Part shown: in pieces, positions 26,692-36,456 of the stretch
Layout of the letters: the number at the start of each line of letters is the position of its first letter
Numbering within the stretch: the stretch's first letter is position 1
Origin: an uncultured Bacillota bacterium
GTDB lineage: Bacteria > Bacillota_I > Bacilli_A > RF39 > UBA660
Direction of reading: 5' to 3'
DNA length: 64,000 nucleotides
Assembly (NCBI GenBank): GCA_905205665.1
Contig: CAJLEF010000006.1
Span: forward strand, 1 to 64,000
The notes under the pieces: model-generated
Databases searched by the model: none
Seen by the model: the letters and a program-made list of their open reading frames with translations, nothing else
What the model was told of the DNA's origin: nothing
Made by a program: the position numbers and the translations under genes

Positions 26692-26887
26692 TTGTACCTC
26701 CTAATTCTCTTTCTTTTAAAACTGTCATCATTCTTGCGATATCTTTTTTCATAGCACTTATTTTGTGAGGTTTTTCTAATCCGCCTCTAGCACTTTGCAT
26801 ACGCATATTTAATAATTCACTTTTGCCTTCTTTGATTTTCTTTTCGATTTCTTCAGAAGTCATTTGTCTAATTTCTAGAGCTTTCAT
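26675..26887 (-). CDS. rpmC: 50S ribosomal protein L29
   Basis: 70 residues, two-helix hairpin (EIEKKIKEGKSELLNMRMQ-like, then ISAMKKDIARMMTVLKERE). It sits at the peptide exit. The start overlaps the rplP stop by one base. Confidence 0.95.
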   Translation of the reverse strand: MKALEIRQMTSEEIEKKIKEGKSELLNMRMQSARGGLEKPHKISAMKKDIARMMTVLKERELGGTNENGK

Positions 26888-27300
26888 TAGATTCCCTCCT
26901 TTTTAACAAATTTACATTGAACAGGTAATTTGTGAGAAGCAAGTCTTAAAGCCTCTCTTGCAGTTTCTTCGTCAACACCAGAAATTTCAAACATGATTTT
27001 TCCTTCTTTAACAACTGCTACCCATTCTTCTACGTTACCTTTACCTTTACCTTGACGAGTTTCAAGTGGTTTTTTAGTACGTGGCATATCTGGGAAAATA
27101 TTAATAAATACTTTACCACCACGTTTCATGTAACGAGTCATAGCAATACGAGCGGCTTCGATTTGACGAGCACTTACGTAGTTACCTTCTTTGGCCATTA
27201 AACCAAATTCACCAAAATGTAATTCAGTATTACCTTTTGCGTGTCCATCATAAGTTCTTCTATGTTGTTTACGATACTTAGTTCTTTTTGGCATTAACAT
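26887..27300 (-). CDS. rplP: 50S ribosomal protein L16
   Basis: 137 residues from ATG 27300 (MLMPKRTKYRKQHRR). An upstream GTG at 27309 lies too close to the AGGAG site to be the start. GKGNVEEWVAVVKEGKIMFE is typical. L16 shapes the A-site of the 50S subunit. It overlaps the end of rpsC by 23 bases. Confidence 0.96.
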   Translation of the reverse strand: MLMPKRTKYRKQHRRTYDGHAKGNTELHFGEFGLMAKEGNYVSARQIEAARIAMTRYMKRGGKVFINIFPDMPRTKKPLETRQGKGKGNVEEWVAVVKEGKIMFEISGVDEETAREALRLASHKLPVQCKFVKKEGI

Positions 27301-27961
27301 TTTGGTCACTCTCCTTTACATTTTTTTTAGTTGGAAGAATTTCACCTTTGTAAATCCATACTTTTACACCAATCTTACCATAAGTAGTATTAGCTTCTGC
27401 TTCTGCATAATCAATATCAGCACGGATAGTATGTAAAGGAACAGTTCCTTCTGTATATCCTTCGCTTCTAGCCATTTCAGCTCCGCCTAATCTTCCTGAA
27501 ACTAATGTTTTAATACCTTTAGCTCCAGCTTTCATAGTGTTTCTAATAGCTCTTTTTTGAGCACTTCTAAATGGTGCACGGTTTTCAATTTGTAAAGCAA
27601 TGTTATTAGCAACAAGTTGAGCACATAAATCAGCAGTTTTTGAAACATCTTGAATGTTTACATAAACTTCTTCACCAACATGTTTAGATAAAGCTTTACG
27701 TAATTTATCAATATCTTCTCCACCACGGCCAATGATAACGCCTGGTTTTGCAGTATTGATGGTTACTTCACAACGATTTTTCTTTCTTTCAATAGTCACT
27801 GACGCAACAGCAGCATCTTTAAGATTTTTTTCTAAATATTCACGAATTTTGATATCACTCATTAAAGTTTTACCAAATTCATTTCTATTTTTATACCATT
27901 TTGATTGCCAATCTTTATTAACACCTAAACGGTAACCTATTGGATTAACTTTTTGTCCCAT
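27278..27961 (-). CDS. rpsC: 30S ribosomal protein S3
   Basis: 227 residues. MGQKVNPIGYRLG, the KH motif region (GVIIGRGGEDIDKLR) and the C-terminal domain with VSGRLGGAEMARSE are clear. It forms part of the mRNA entry channel. Confidence 0.97.
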   Translation of the reverse strand: MGQKVNPIGYRLGVNKDWQSKWYKNRNEFGKTLMSDIKIREYLEKNLKDAAVASVTIERKKNRCEVTINTAKPGVIIGRGGEDIDKLRKALSKHVGEEVYVNIQDVSKTADLCAQLVANNIALQIENRAPFRSAQKRAIRNTMKAGAKGIKTLVSGRLGGAEMARSEGYTEGTVPLHTIRADIDYAEAEANTTYGKIGVKVWIYKGEILPTKKNVKESDQNVNAKKN

Positions 27962-28308
27962 TAGTTGTTGCCTCCTTTGCCATCACTGACTTTTACGATA
28001 ATATGACTTGTCCTTTTGTCTCTTCTATCAACATTTCCACGACTTGCAAATTTAACTCTTTTATAAACAGGTCCTGGGTTAATCATACATTCGCTAATAA
28101 ATAAATCACTTTCGTTTGCTCCAAAGTTATTAGTAGCGTTAGCAACAGCGCTTTCTAATACTTTAGAGATTAAACGACTTGCTTTTGTATTTGTTGTACT
28201 AAGAATTCTTCTAGCAGTGTCAACATCCTTACCACGGATTAAATCCATAGTCATGCGTGCCTTTCTAGGAGCTATCATAGCACTTTTATGAATTGCATAA
28301 GTTTCCAT
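27961..28308 (-). CDS. rplV: 50S ribosomal protein L22
   Basis: 115 residues. IAPRKARMTMDLIRGK, LESAVANATNNF and PVYKRVKFASRGNVDRRDKR (beta-hairpin that lines the exit tunnel) are diagnostic. Confidence 0.97.
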   Translation of the reverse strand: METYAIHKSAMIAPRKARMTMDLIRGKDVDTARRILSTTNTKASRLISKVLESAVANATNNFGANESDLFISECMINPGPVYKRVKFASRGNVDRRDKRTSHIIVKVSDGKGGNN

Positions 28309-28317
28309 ATATACCTC

Positions 28318-28581
28318 CTACTTCTGACCTGCATGTCCGCCGAACTTACGTGTTAATGCGAATTCCCCTAATTTGTGTCCAACCATTTCTTCTGTTACAT
28401 AAACAGGAATAAAATCTTTTCCATTATGAACAGCAAATGTATGTCCAACAAAGCTTGGGAAAATAGTAGAACGACGAGAATATGTTTTAATTACTTCTTT
28501 TTTGTTACTTTCATTTAGTTTATCAACCTTTTTTAATAGATGTTCATCAGCAAAAGGTCCTTTTTTTAAACTTCTAGCCAT
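28318..28581 (-). CDS. rpsS: 30S ribosomal protein S19
   Basis: 87 residues. MARSLKKGPFADEHL, YSRRSTIFPSFVGHTFAVHNG and the LGEFALTRKFGGHAGQK end are typical. S19 contacts S13 in the 30S head. Confidence 0.97.
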   Translation of the reverse strand: MARSLKKGPFADEHLLKKVDKLNESNKKEVIKTYSRRSTIFPSFVGHTFAVHNGKDFIPVYVTEEMVGHKLGEFALTRKFGGHAGQK

Positions 28582-28592
28582 TATTTGTCCTC

Positions 28593-29423
28593 CTATTTCT
28601 TTCTACGACTAACAATAAGTTTGTCAGAAGCTTTCTTATTTTTTCTTGTTTTATATCCAAGAGCTGGTTTACCCCATGGAGTCATTGGGCTCTTACGTCC
28701 AATTGGAGCACGACCTTCACCACCACCATGTGGATGGTCATTAGGGTTCATAACAGAACCACGGTTAGTAGGTTTAACACCCATATGTCTTGTACGTCCA
28801 GCTTTACCAATGTTAACAAGTTCAAAGTCTTCGTTACCTACAACACCAATTGTAGCCATACAATTTCCTAGAATTTTTCTTGTTTCACCTGATTGTAAAC
28901 GAACTAAAACATATTTACCTTCACGACCAAGAATTTGTGCACTAGATCCTGCACTACGGCAAAGACTAGCTCCACTTCCTGGATTTAATTCGATACAGTG
29001 AATAACAGTACCAACTGGAATATTCATAAGTGGAAGAGCATTACCAACTTTGATATCAGCTTGTTCACCATTTTCGATAATCATATCAACTTTTAATCCT
29101 TTAGGAGCGATAATATATCTTTTTTCACCATCTAAATAATTGATTAAAGCGATATTTGCATTACGGTTTGGATCGTATTCAATAGTAGCAACACGTCCTG
29201 TAATACCAATTTTATTTCTTTTGAAATCGATTTGACGATATTTTCGTTTAGCTCCGCCGCCAATATGACGAACTGTTAATCTTCCTTGGTTATTACGTCC
29301 ACCTGTTTTTGTCTTTTTTGATAATAAAGACTTAGTAGGAGTTGAAGCTGTTAGTTCTTCATTCATAAGTGTTGACATACCACGACGACCATTAGTTGTT
29401 GGTTTATATTTTCTTATTGCCAT
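28593..29423 (-). CDS. rplB: 50S ribosomal protein L2
   Basis: 276 residues. YKPTTNGRRGMS, the core GRNNQGRLTVRHIGGGAKR and the C-terminal MNPNDHPHGGGEGRAPIGRK (conserved His) are diagnostic. L2 supports peptidyl-transferase centre assembly. Confidence 0.98.
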   Translation of the reverse strand: MAIRKYKPTTNGRRGMSTLMNEELTASTPTKSLLSKKTKTGGRNNQGRLTVRHIGGGAKRKYRQIDFKRNKIGITGRVATIEYDPNRNANIALINYLDGEKRYIIAPKGLKVDMIIENGEQADIKVGNALPLMNIPVGTVIHCIELNPGSGASLCRSAGSSAQILGREGKYVLVRLQSGETRKILGNCMATIGVVGNEDFELVNIGKAGRTRHMGVKPTNRGSVMNPNDHPHGGGEGRAPIGRKSPMTPWGKPALGYKTRKNKKASDKLIVSRRKK

Positions 29424-29436
29424 ACTTTCTTACCTC

Positions 29437-29701
29437 CTACATTTCAATTGATGAACCTTGTGCTAAGGTTACAATTGCTTTCTTATAAGTTTTTGTTTTA
29501 CCAGTATATTTACCGATTCTTCTATCTTTAGATTTTGTAATTAATGTGTTAACATTTAATACTTTAACACCAAAATGTCTTTCAATTTCACTTTTGATTT
29601 GTGATTTAGTAGCAGACTTAGCTACTTTGAAAGTATAAACGCCATTTTGATTACCTGTTACACTTTTTTCAGTAATTACTGGGCCTAAAATAATATCTGG
29701 A

Positions 29702-29709
<8 letters not shown>
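29437..29709 (-). CDS. rplW: 50S ribosomal protein L23
   Basis: 90 residues from ATG 29709, preceded by GAGGAGGG. The start overlaps the last 8 bases of rplD. ILGPVITEKS and VYTFKVAKSATKSQIK are typical. L23 is the docking site for trigger factor and SRP at the tunnel exit. Confidence 0.95.
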
Positions 29710-30331
<622 letters not shown>

Positions 30332-30345
30332 ATGCTATTTCCTTT

Positions 30346-31080
30346 CTATGATTCTACTTGTGTTTCATTTTCAGTAGTTTCTACTTCATTTGTTTCAACT
30401 ACTTCATCCACAACAGTTTCTTCTTCATAAGAAATGATTTCTTTTGGATTTTTCTTACGAGAATTTTTAACGGCACTTCTAATAAGTACTAATGAGTTTT
30501 TAGCGCCTGGAATATTTCCACTTACTAAAATATAATTTTCAGCAGTATTTGCTTCAATGATTTCAAGATTTTGAACAGTAACTGTTTCACATCCCATATG
30601 TCCTGGTAAGTTCTTTCCTTTTAATACTCTTTTTGGAAGCATTGTTCCTAGAGAACCAGGTCCACGATGGTAATGAGAACCATGAGCCATAGGGCCACGA
30701 CTTTGTCCATGTCTTTTAATAGTACCAGCAAATCCTTTACCTTTAGATGTACCAGTTACATCGACAACATCACCAAGTTCGAATAAATCTGCGCTTATTT
30801 TATCTCCAACTTGATAAGTTCCTTCCATTTCACGGATTTCTTTCAAGAAGCGCTTAGGAGCAGTGTTAGCTTTTTTAGCGTGTCCAACACTTGCACGACT
30901 GGAATTTTTTTCTTTTTTGTCAACTACGCCAAGTTGAATAGCATTGTATCCATCAGTTTCTAAAGTCTTAACTTGCATAACAGTATTAGGTTCAACACTA
31001 ACAACTGTTACAGGAATTAATTTTCCGTCTTTAGAAAAGACACTTGTCATTCCAACTTTACGTCCTAAGATTCCTTTCAT
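30346..31080 (-). CDS. rplC: 50S ribosomal protein L3 with acidic tail
   Basis: 244 residues, ~30 longer than E. coli L3. The core (GILGRKVGMTSVF, KGKGFAGTIKRHG, RGPGSLG) is normal. The last ~27 residues are a glutamate/threonine/valine-rich acidic tail after NPKEIISYEEE. The tail is unusual for a ribosomal protein but is in frame with a proper stop. Confidence 0.96.
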   Translation of the reverse strand: MKGILGRKVGMTSVFSKDGKLIPVTVVSVEPNTVMQVKTLETDGYNAIQLGVVDKKEKNSSRASVGHAKKANTAPKRFLKEIREMEGTYQVGDKISADLFELGDVVDVTGTSKGKGFAGTIKRHGQSRGPMAHGSHYHRGPGSLGTMLPKRVLKGKNLPGHMGCETVTVQNLEIIEANTAENYILVSGNIPGAKNSLVLIRSAVKNSRKKNPKEIISYEEETVVDEVVETNEVETTENETQVES

Positions 31081-31098
31081 AATATTTCCTTTCTTTCA

Positions 31099-31407
31099 TT
31101 ATAATTTAATATTGATATCAACACCACTTGGTAAATCAAGTCTTGTTAAAGCATCAACAATTTCTTTACTAGGTTCAACAATATCAATAAGTCTCTTGTG
31201 AGTACGACTTTCAAATTGTTCACGAGAGTCTTTGTATTTGTGAACTGCTCTTAAAACAGTAACTCTTTCGATTTCAGTTGGAAGAGGTACAGGTCCTTTA
31301 ACAGTTCCTCCTAGTCTTTTAACGGTATCAACGATTTTACCAGTTGCTAAATCTAAAACATTAGCATCAAAAGCTTTAAGGTTGATACGAACTTTACTTT
31401 TTGACAT
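31099..31407 (-). CDS. rpsJ: 30S ribosomal protein S10
   Basis: 102 residues, from ATG 31407 preceded by AAAGGAGGGCAT. The frame continues upstream to 31521 but that part is leader RNA. KVRINLKAFDANVLD and RTHKRLIDIVEPSKE are diagnostic. First gene of the superoperon, itself a Nus factor (NusE). Confidence 0.97.
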   Translation of the reverse strand: MSKSKVRINLKAFDANVLDLATGKIVDTVKRLGGTVKGPVPLPTEIERVTVLRAVHKYKDSREQFESRTHKRLIDIVEPSKEIVDALTRLDLPSGVDINIKL

Positions 31408-31524
31408 AACATATGCCCTCCTTTCGCCTATATCTTGTATAGACTTGCTCCGTGCAAATTCTCTAAAACAATTAGCAACGTTGCCAAGTGTATCAGTAAC
31501 TTCACACATCCCTGCCGTCATACA
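31408..31524 (-). promoter_or_regulatory. S10 operon leader RNA
   Basis: ~117 bases of transcribed leader between the promoter and rpsJ. It contains possible stems such as GTGT..ACAC and GCAAC/GTTGC and a long pyrimidine-poor end. In other Firmicutes the S10 leader is bound by L4; that is the likely role here, but I cannot match a defined leader class by eye. Confidence 0.4.
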
Positions 31525-31530
31525 AAGTAG

Positions 31531-31559
31531 ATTATACTTTATAGGTTATTAAAAAGCAA
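31531..31559 (-). promoter_or_regulatory. Promoter of the S10-spc-alpha superoperon
   Basis: TTGCTT (-35), exactly 17 bases, TATAAT (-10) on the minus strand. It is the only strong promoter I see for the 26-gene block down to rplQ. Confidence 0.85.
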
Positions 31560-31579
31560 GCCTTTTTTTCACTTTTTTC

Positions 31580-31610
31580 AAAAAAATAAAAGCCCTATTT
31601 TAAAGGCTTT
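31580..31610 (-). terminator. Rho-independent terminator of the MBL hydrolase gene
   Basis: AAAGCC/GGCTTT stem followed by a T-rich run on the minus strand, just past the stop codon and upstream of the S10 promoter. Confidence 0.8.
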
Positions 31611-31620
31611 AAAGCATGAT

Positions 31621-32130
31621 TTATAAATAAGATATTATCCCTTTTAAATTATCCACTTCTTCTTTTAAAGTTGTACTTTTTCCATGACCAGGATAAATTG
31701 TAACATCTAATGGGAAGGTTGTTATAAAACTTTCTAAAGATTTTTTCATCTCTTTACTACTACCACCTAAGTCAGTACGCCCAATGGTGCCGGCAAAAAT
31801 AAAGTCTCCTACAAAAATGACATTATCATTTTCAAAATAGTAAGAATAAGAATCTATAGTATGCCCCGGAGTTTTAATTTTCCTAAAGGAAAAGTCTCCG
31901 TTTACTTCGTTTTCTTTTAACTCGTAATGCTCTAGTAAAGCATTTAGGGCGCCGACATGATCAAAATGATGATGAGTTACTAAAACACCAGCAACATGAT
32001 ATGGTCTTAAAAAAGATAAAATTTTTTCACTTTTATCGCCAGGGTCTATAACTAAGGCTTCATTTTTTTCATTTGTGAGAATATAACAGTTTTCTTGTAA
32101 CTCACCCACAACTAATTTATTTATCTTCAT
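31621..32130 (-). CDS. Metallo-beta-lactamase fold hydrolase (glyoxalase II-like)
   Basis: 169 residues, short form. The metal-binding motif THHHFDHVG (about 52-60), the TPGHT His and the GDFIFAGTIGR segment with the bridging Asp are present, as is the C-terminal YPGHG. It is a family of hydroxyacylglutathione-hydrolase-like thioester hydrolases; the natural substrate is not known. Confidence 0.88.
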   Translation of the reverse strand: MKINKLVVGELQENCYILTNEKNEALVIDPGDKSEKILSFLRPYHVAGVLVTHHHFDHVGALNALLEHYELKENEVNGDFSFRKIKTPGHTIDSYSYYFENDNVIFVGDFIFAGTIGRTDLGGSSKEMKKSLESFITTFPLDVTIYPGHGKSTTLKEEVDNLKGIISYL

Positions 32131-32165
32131 TTTTCCTCCTCCTTTCCTTATTATATAGAAATTAT

Positions 32166-32200
32166 ATATAAAAAGAAAGAACTACAACGCGGTAAGTTCT
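32166..32200 (-). terminator. Rho-independent terminator of clpC
   Basis: AGAACT/AGTTCT stem with TTCTTTTT following on the minus strand, overlapping the last codons. Confidence 0.7.
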
Positions 32201-34317
32201 TCCTTACGATTATATTTGGAAACAAGATGTTTAATTTCTCGCATGCCATATTTTTCTAAATTAGCTTCCTTTAAAATTTCATCGCTATTAATATTTTTAT
32301 TTTTAAGTTTCTTTTTAATATATTCTTCCGCAACTGTTTTTGAAATATGGTCATAGACAAGGACTTTATCAATACGTCCTAAAAGTTCACGAGATAAAAG
32401 ACCGTCTAAAGATGTTTCTATGACTTTAGAAAAACCAACTTTTTGTTTTCCTATTATATTGCTTGTTAAAAAGATAAGAGTATGATTAAAACTTATTTTA
32501 TTTCCTTTATTATCCGTTATAAATCCTTCATCCAAAATTTGTAAAAGTAAGTTTAATACAGCAGGATGGGCTTTTTCTATTTCATCAAATAAAATGGTCG
32601 CATTAGGTTCGCATTTTAAACTTTCAAAAACATAAGGCTCGTTATAGCCAACATATCCAGATGGAGCACCAATTAATTTATTAATACTTTCTTTACTCAT
32701 ATATTCACTCATATCAATTCGTAAAAGCTTTGTCTGTAAAGTTTCACTCACAATTTTAACGGTTTGTGTTTTACCAACCCCACTAGGTCCCAAAAGTAAA
32801 AAACTTTGAGGTATTCGTTTATTTAAATTTAAATTTTCTAATAATTCATTTAAGACTTTATCTTGTCCTAATAGGTTAGCAAAAAAATTTTTTTGTAATC
32901 TATTTTTGATTTCTTTTTTACTTTCTTTAATATTTCGATGTGTCTTAGCTTCAATGACATCTAAAATATCATCTTTAGTCACTTTTAAAAGTTGGGAGCC
33001 TTTATTTTTTCCTAAATTTTCTTTAATTTCACTTTCTAAATTAGCCTCTTTTATCGCGTTTTCAAAATCTCCTTTTTTTAAATAGGCTTCTTTTCTTTTA
33101 CGAGTAAGTTCTAAATCGTTGGTATCTTTTTTCTTAAATGAATTTTTAAGTTTTACTTTAGAGCATACTGAGTCGATAAGTTCAATTGTTTTATCAGGAT
33201 TACATTTATCAAAAAGATATTCGTTGGCTAAATCATAAAAGTCATTGAGATTTTGGTTAGAAATTTTAATGTGATAATGATTTTCAAAACAAGGTGTGAC
33301 AGCTTTTAAAATAATTTTCATATTTTCTTCATTAGGTTCTTCTAATAAAATGTGTTCGAATCTTCTATCTAAAGCTTTATCTTTTTCTAAGTAAGTGTGA
33401 TATTCTTCAATTGTTGTCGCGCCTATAATTTTTAAGTCTCCTCTTGCTAGATATGGTTTTAAAATGTCGGAAGCTGCAATAGCACCTTCGGCTCCACCCG
33501 CATTTTCCATTGTATGTATCTCATCAATAAATAAAATAATATTCCCTTCATTCATCACTTCTTTAATTATTTTTTGAAGACGCTCTTCAAATTCACCCCG
33601 ATACTTTGTGCCCGCAACTAAAGTTCCCATTTCTAAGGCAATTACTTCATAATTTTGTAATTCCTCAGGAACTTCTTTCTTTTTTATTCTTCTTACAAGT
33701 TCTTCTACTAAAGCTGTTTTACCTACTCCCGCTTTTCCTATTAATAAAGGATTATTTTTTTGTCTTCTTAAAAGGGTTTCCAAAAGAAGTTTCATTTCTT
33801 TATCACGTCCAACAACTTTTTCATTTTTATTAACCATTTCATTCATTCGTAAGCCAACTTTATAAATTTCTAAGTTTTTTTTACTTTCTTTAGAAAGAGT
33901 TTCTTTTTTTAAATAGCTGTATACTTCATCAAAGGGTACATCCATACGTTCTAAAAGACGATAGGCAATGCCTTCTTCTTCGTCAATCAATGCTTTTAAA
34001 AGGTGTTTAGGAGTTACGTTTTTCTTACTTTTTTCAGTCGCGTCTAGTAAAGCAAGTTCTAACACATCACGTAACATTGGAGTATAAAGGTTTAATTCTT
34101 GAGGACGACTTGCCATCCCGATGGTATTAATAAGTTCTTCTTTAAATAAATCATAGGTAATATTATATTTTTGAAGAAGACTCGCAATATCTTCATCATA
34201 TTTGAGTAAAGATAATAATAAGTGTTCTGTTCCCACATAAGGGTGTCTTAAGTTATAACGTTCTTTTTCTGCATTTTTTAAGATAATTGAAACTTCTATG
34301 CCAAAATTTTCAAACAT
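32182..34317 (-). CDS. clpC: ATP-dependent Clp protease ATP-binding subunit ClpC-like
   Basis: 711 residues, ~100 shorter than ClpC. Order: N-terminal Clp repeats (1-140), AAA-1 with GKAGVGKTALVEELV and ILFIDEIHTM, a short middle UVR-like coiled coil (LTRKRKEAYLKKGDFENAI), AAA-2 with LLGPSGVGKTQT and TILFDEIEKAHP, then a truncated C-terminal lid. No ctsR or mcsAB beside it. Start at 34317 follows AGGAGG; this ribosome site lies inside a hairpin. Confidence 0.93.
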   Translation of the reverse strand: MFENFGIEVSIILKNAEKERYNLRHPYVGTEHLLLSLLKYDEDIASLLQKYNITYDLFKEELINTIGMASRPQELNLYTPMLRDVLELALLDATEKSKKNVTPKHLLKALIDEEEGIAYRLLERMDVPFDEVYSYLKKETLSKESKKNLEIYKVGLRMNEMVNKNEKVVGRDKEMKLLLETLLRRQKNNPLLIGKAGVGKTALVEELVRRIKKKEVPEELQNYEVIALEMGTLVAGTKYRGEFEERLQKIIKEVMNEGNIILFIDEIHTMENAGGAEGAIAASDILKPYLARGDLKIIGATTIEEYHTYLEKDKALDRRFEHILLEEPNEENMKIILKAVTPCFENHYHIKISNQNLNDFYDLANEYLFDKCNPDKTIELIDSVCSKVKLKNSFKKKDTNDLELTRKRKEAYLKKGDFENAIKEANLESEIKENLGKNKGSQLLKVTKDDILDVIEAKTHRNIKESKKEIKNRLQKNFFANLLGQDKVLNELLENLNLNKRIPQSFLLLGPSGVGKTQTVKIVSETLQTKLLRIDMSEYMSKESINKLIGAPSGYVGYNEPYVFESLKCEPNATILFDEIEKAHPAVLNLLLQILDEGFITDNKGNKISFNHTLIFLTSNIIGKQKVGFSKVIETSLDGLLSRELLGRIDKVLVYDHISKTVAEEYIKKKLKNKNINSDEILKEANLEKYGMREIKHLVSKYNRKEELTAL

Positions 34318-34324
34318 AAAAAAA

Positions 34325-34357
34325 TCCTCCTTAATCATTCTATGAATGTTATGAGGA
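34325..34357 (-). promoter_or_regulatory. Hairpin containing the clpC ribosome binding site
   Basis: On the minus strand TCCTC and CATTC pair with GAATG and GAGGA; the 3' arm includes the AGGAGG used by clpC and is followed by T7. It may be the terminator of the upstream PPC gene and at the same time mask the clpC start. Confidence 0.6.
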
Positions 34358-34383
34358 CTTTTTTCATTATTTATTCATTTTTA

Positions 34384-34806
34384 TTAAAATTGAAATAAGT
34401 TTAAACCAATTTCTTCATCAAAACGACGACCAACCTCGCCATGAATAACAGTAACAATAATTTCACAAGTTGCTGAAATATAACATTTTACAAGATGACC
34501 TCCAAATGTATTTAATGAAGCATCAGCAAAGTTAATATGACAATGAAGATAAACTTCACCATCTTTTCTAGAAATATTTCCTAATAAAGAAGTAACTTCA
34601 AACATTCCTTCTTTAATCGTTGTTTTATATTCTTTAGTTTCTGTATTAAATAAACCAATTTCAACTTTATTACTGGCACCAATACCAGTAATTTCCCCGG
34701 TTAAAACATTTTCGTTAGCAGCAAAGATTTTTAATTGCTCTATAACCTCTTCACCTTTATTAAGGCGTATTACATAATGATCATTATCTAATTTTTTATA
34801 TTCCAT
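34384..34806 (-). CDS. PPC/DUF296 domain protein
   Basis: 140 residues. The single domain shows the family pattern: YVIRLNKGEEVIEQL, an ITGIGASNKVEIGLF centre, EVYLHCHINFAD with the conserved histidines, and the C-terminal GRRFDEEIGLNLF. Bacterial PPC proteins are trimeric and DNA-linked in some cases, function unknown. Start at 34806 follows GGAGAG; an upstream TTG in frame is not used. Confidence 0.85.
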   Translation of the reverse strand: MEYKKLDNDHYVIRLNKGEEVIEQLKIFAANENVLTGEITGIGASNKVEIGLFNTETKEYKTTIKEGMFEVTSLLGNISRKDGEVYLHCHINFADASLNTFGGHLVKCYISATCEIIVTVIHGEVGRRFDEEIGLNLFQF

Positions 34807-34833
34807 AATATATCTCTCCAAAAGGTATATTAC

Positions 34834-34875
34834 AAAAAAAATAACAAATAAGCAAGAGCCTATTTGTTATTTTTT
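34834..34875. terminator. Bidirectional terminator
   Basis: AAATAACAAATA pairs with TATTTGTTATTT and is flanked by A- and T-runs. It ends the YfcC-like gene on the minus strand. Confidence 0.8.
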
Positions 34876-36361
34876 ATATCATCCATAAAATGGTAAAGAT
34901 AATAAGTAAACTAGCTAACATAACTGCAAAGAATTTCCAAATATATCCAAGCCATTTCTTGTATGGAATATCCATATAAGAAAGACCAAATAATAAGAAA
35001 ACACTTATAGGAGTTATGAATTGAACAAGACCATAAATAGTTGTATAAATTAAGAAAGCAATATTTCCTTCAGTTCCTGTAAAGCTTCCAATAGCATAAC
35101 TTAATGAATAACCGATATAAGCAAAATCAGTATTAAAGATTGATGCAAGGAAAGCTTGTAAAGAAACAACGAATGGATTAAATGAACCACTTAATTTACC
35201 AATTTCATTTAAGATGGTTGTAAGTATTGGAGACCAATATAATAATACAAACATCATGTAAGCTAAAATCAAGAATAAAGTAGGTTTAATCATTACTTTA
35301 ATTCCTTCATAAGCATTTGTTAACATATCATTAAATTTCATTTTAGAAACAAATTTAACAACAAGAACAGTAATAGCTAAGAAAATAGAATAAGTAAATA
35401 AATACCAACTACCAAATTCAGGGAATAATTTAGCTGACATATTAGGTAAGGCTTCTCCTCCAAAGAAAGAAGAGATAATAGCTACATCACCTATTTTAAT
35501 ACCTTCAATCCATTCAAAGAAATTATCAAAAATTTCAAGACCAAAGATTTTTGTACTAGAACCAGTAGATTTATTCCAGTAAACAAATCCTAAAACGGCT
35601 AAAACAAAAAGAATACCAAACATTACAGCAACTGGCCAAATTTTTGCTTTTCCTTTCTTTTTAGAATCTTCTACATAGAATGCATCGTCTTTTTCTTCCT
35701 CACTGCTATCTTTAGTAGGAACTAGTTTTTTAATATATAAATAATTAAAGAAACTATATACTGCATAGGCTAAGAAAGCAATACCAATACGAATACCAAG
35801 TTCGGTTGTTAAAGTAACCTCAGATCCTCCGTAACCAATATAATTAACGAAAGCATCTAACCCTTCTGTACCAATAGTAGCGCCTAAAACACCTACTAAC
35901 ATAGAACCAAACGTGATAGCAAAAGAGCTTATTTTGTCTAGTCCCATTTTGCGAAGTATAGTAATTAAAACAGGCATAAATACAATTAACACAAAAGTAT
36001 TATTTAGAACAGATGTAAGTAAAACAATTATAAATGAAATAATTAAACTTACAAGAATTTCTTTTCCTTTAAAGATATTTGCTAAACGATTAACAAATTC
36101 TTTATAGTCTTCCGTTTTAGATACAACTCCATAAAAAACTCCAACCATTAGTAAAAATCCAATTTGAATGGCATAATTTTGAATGGCATAACTAAACCCA
36201 TAAAATAAATGGCCTAGTCCTAAACGTCCCATTTCGCCTTCTGTGAATGTTGCACCACTTGAAAAAGTTCCTGTAGGAATAATCCAAGATAAAACAACAA
36301 CAAGAAGTAACATAATACCAATGATTTTTACAAGATCATGTTCTTTAAACATTTTCTTCAT
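34874..36361 (-). CDS. YfcC/AbgT-like membrane transporter
   Basis: 495 residues, about 12 hydrophobic helices. The start (HDLVKIIGIMLLLVVVLSWIIPTGTF) and LTSVLNNTFVLIVFMPVLI match the YfcC family of the ion-transporter superfamily. A charged cytoplasmic loop (220-250) separates the halves. Relatives carry peptides or dicarboxylates; the substrate here is not known. Not obviously linked to a metabolic operon. Confidence 0.8.
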   Translation of the reverse strand: MKKMFKEHDLVKIIGIMLLLVVVLSWIIPTGTFSSGATFTEGEMGRLGLGHLFYGFSYAIQNYAIQIGFLLMVGVFYGVVSKTEDYKEFVNRLANIFKGKEILVSLIISFIIVLLTSVLNNTFVLIVFMPVLITILRKMGLDKISSFAITFGSMLVGVLGATIGTEGLDAFVNYIGYGGSEVTLTTELGIRIGIAFLAYAVYSFFNYLYIKKLVPTKDSSEEEKDDAFYVEDSKKKGKAKIWPVAVMFGILFVLAVLGFVYWNKSTGSSTKIFGLEIFDNFFEWIEGIKIGDVAIISSFFGGEALPNMSAKLFPEFGSWYLFTYSIFLAITVLVVKFVSKMKFNDMLTNAYEGIKVMIKPTLFLILAYMMFVLLYWSPILTTILNEIGKLSGSFNPFVVSLQAFLASIFNTDFAYIGYSLSYAIGSFTGTEGNIAFLIYTTIYGLVQFITPISVFLLFGLSYMDIPYKKWLGYIWKFFAVMLASLLIIFTILWMI

Positions 36362-36456
36362 CCTAATCCTCCTCCATTTAAATTATAGCACAAAAGTTAG
36401 TATTTTAAAGACCTTTTAAGATGTCGTTTGATGAAATTTCTGTGAAAAAAAGAAGA

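Noticed and set aside
28585..29001. Long plus-strand ORF opposite rplB
   Set aside because: Antisense to a highly conserved gene, no ribosome site and no recognisable protein.
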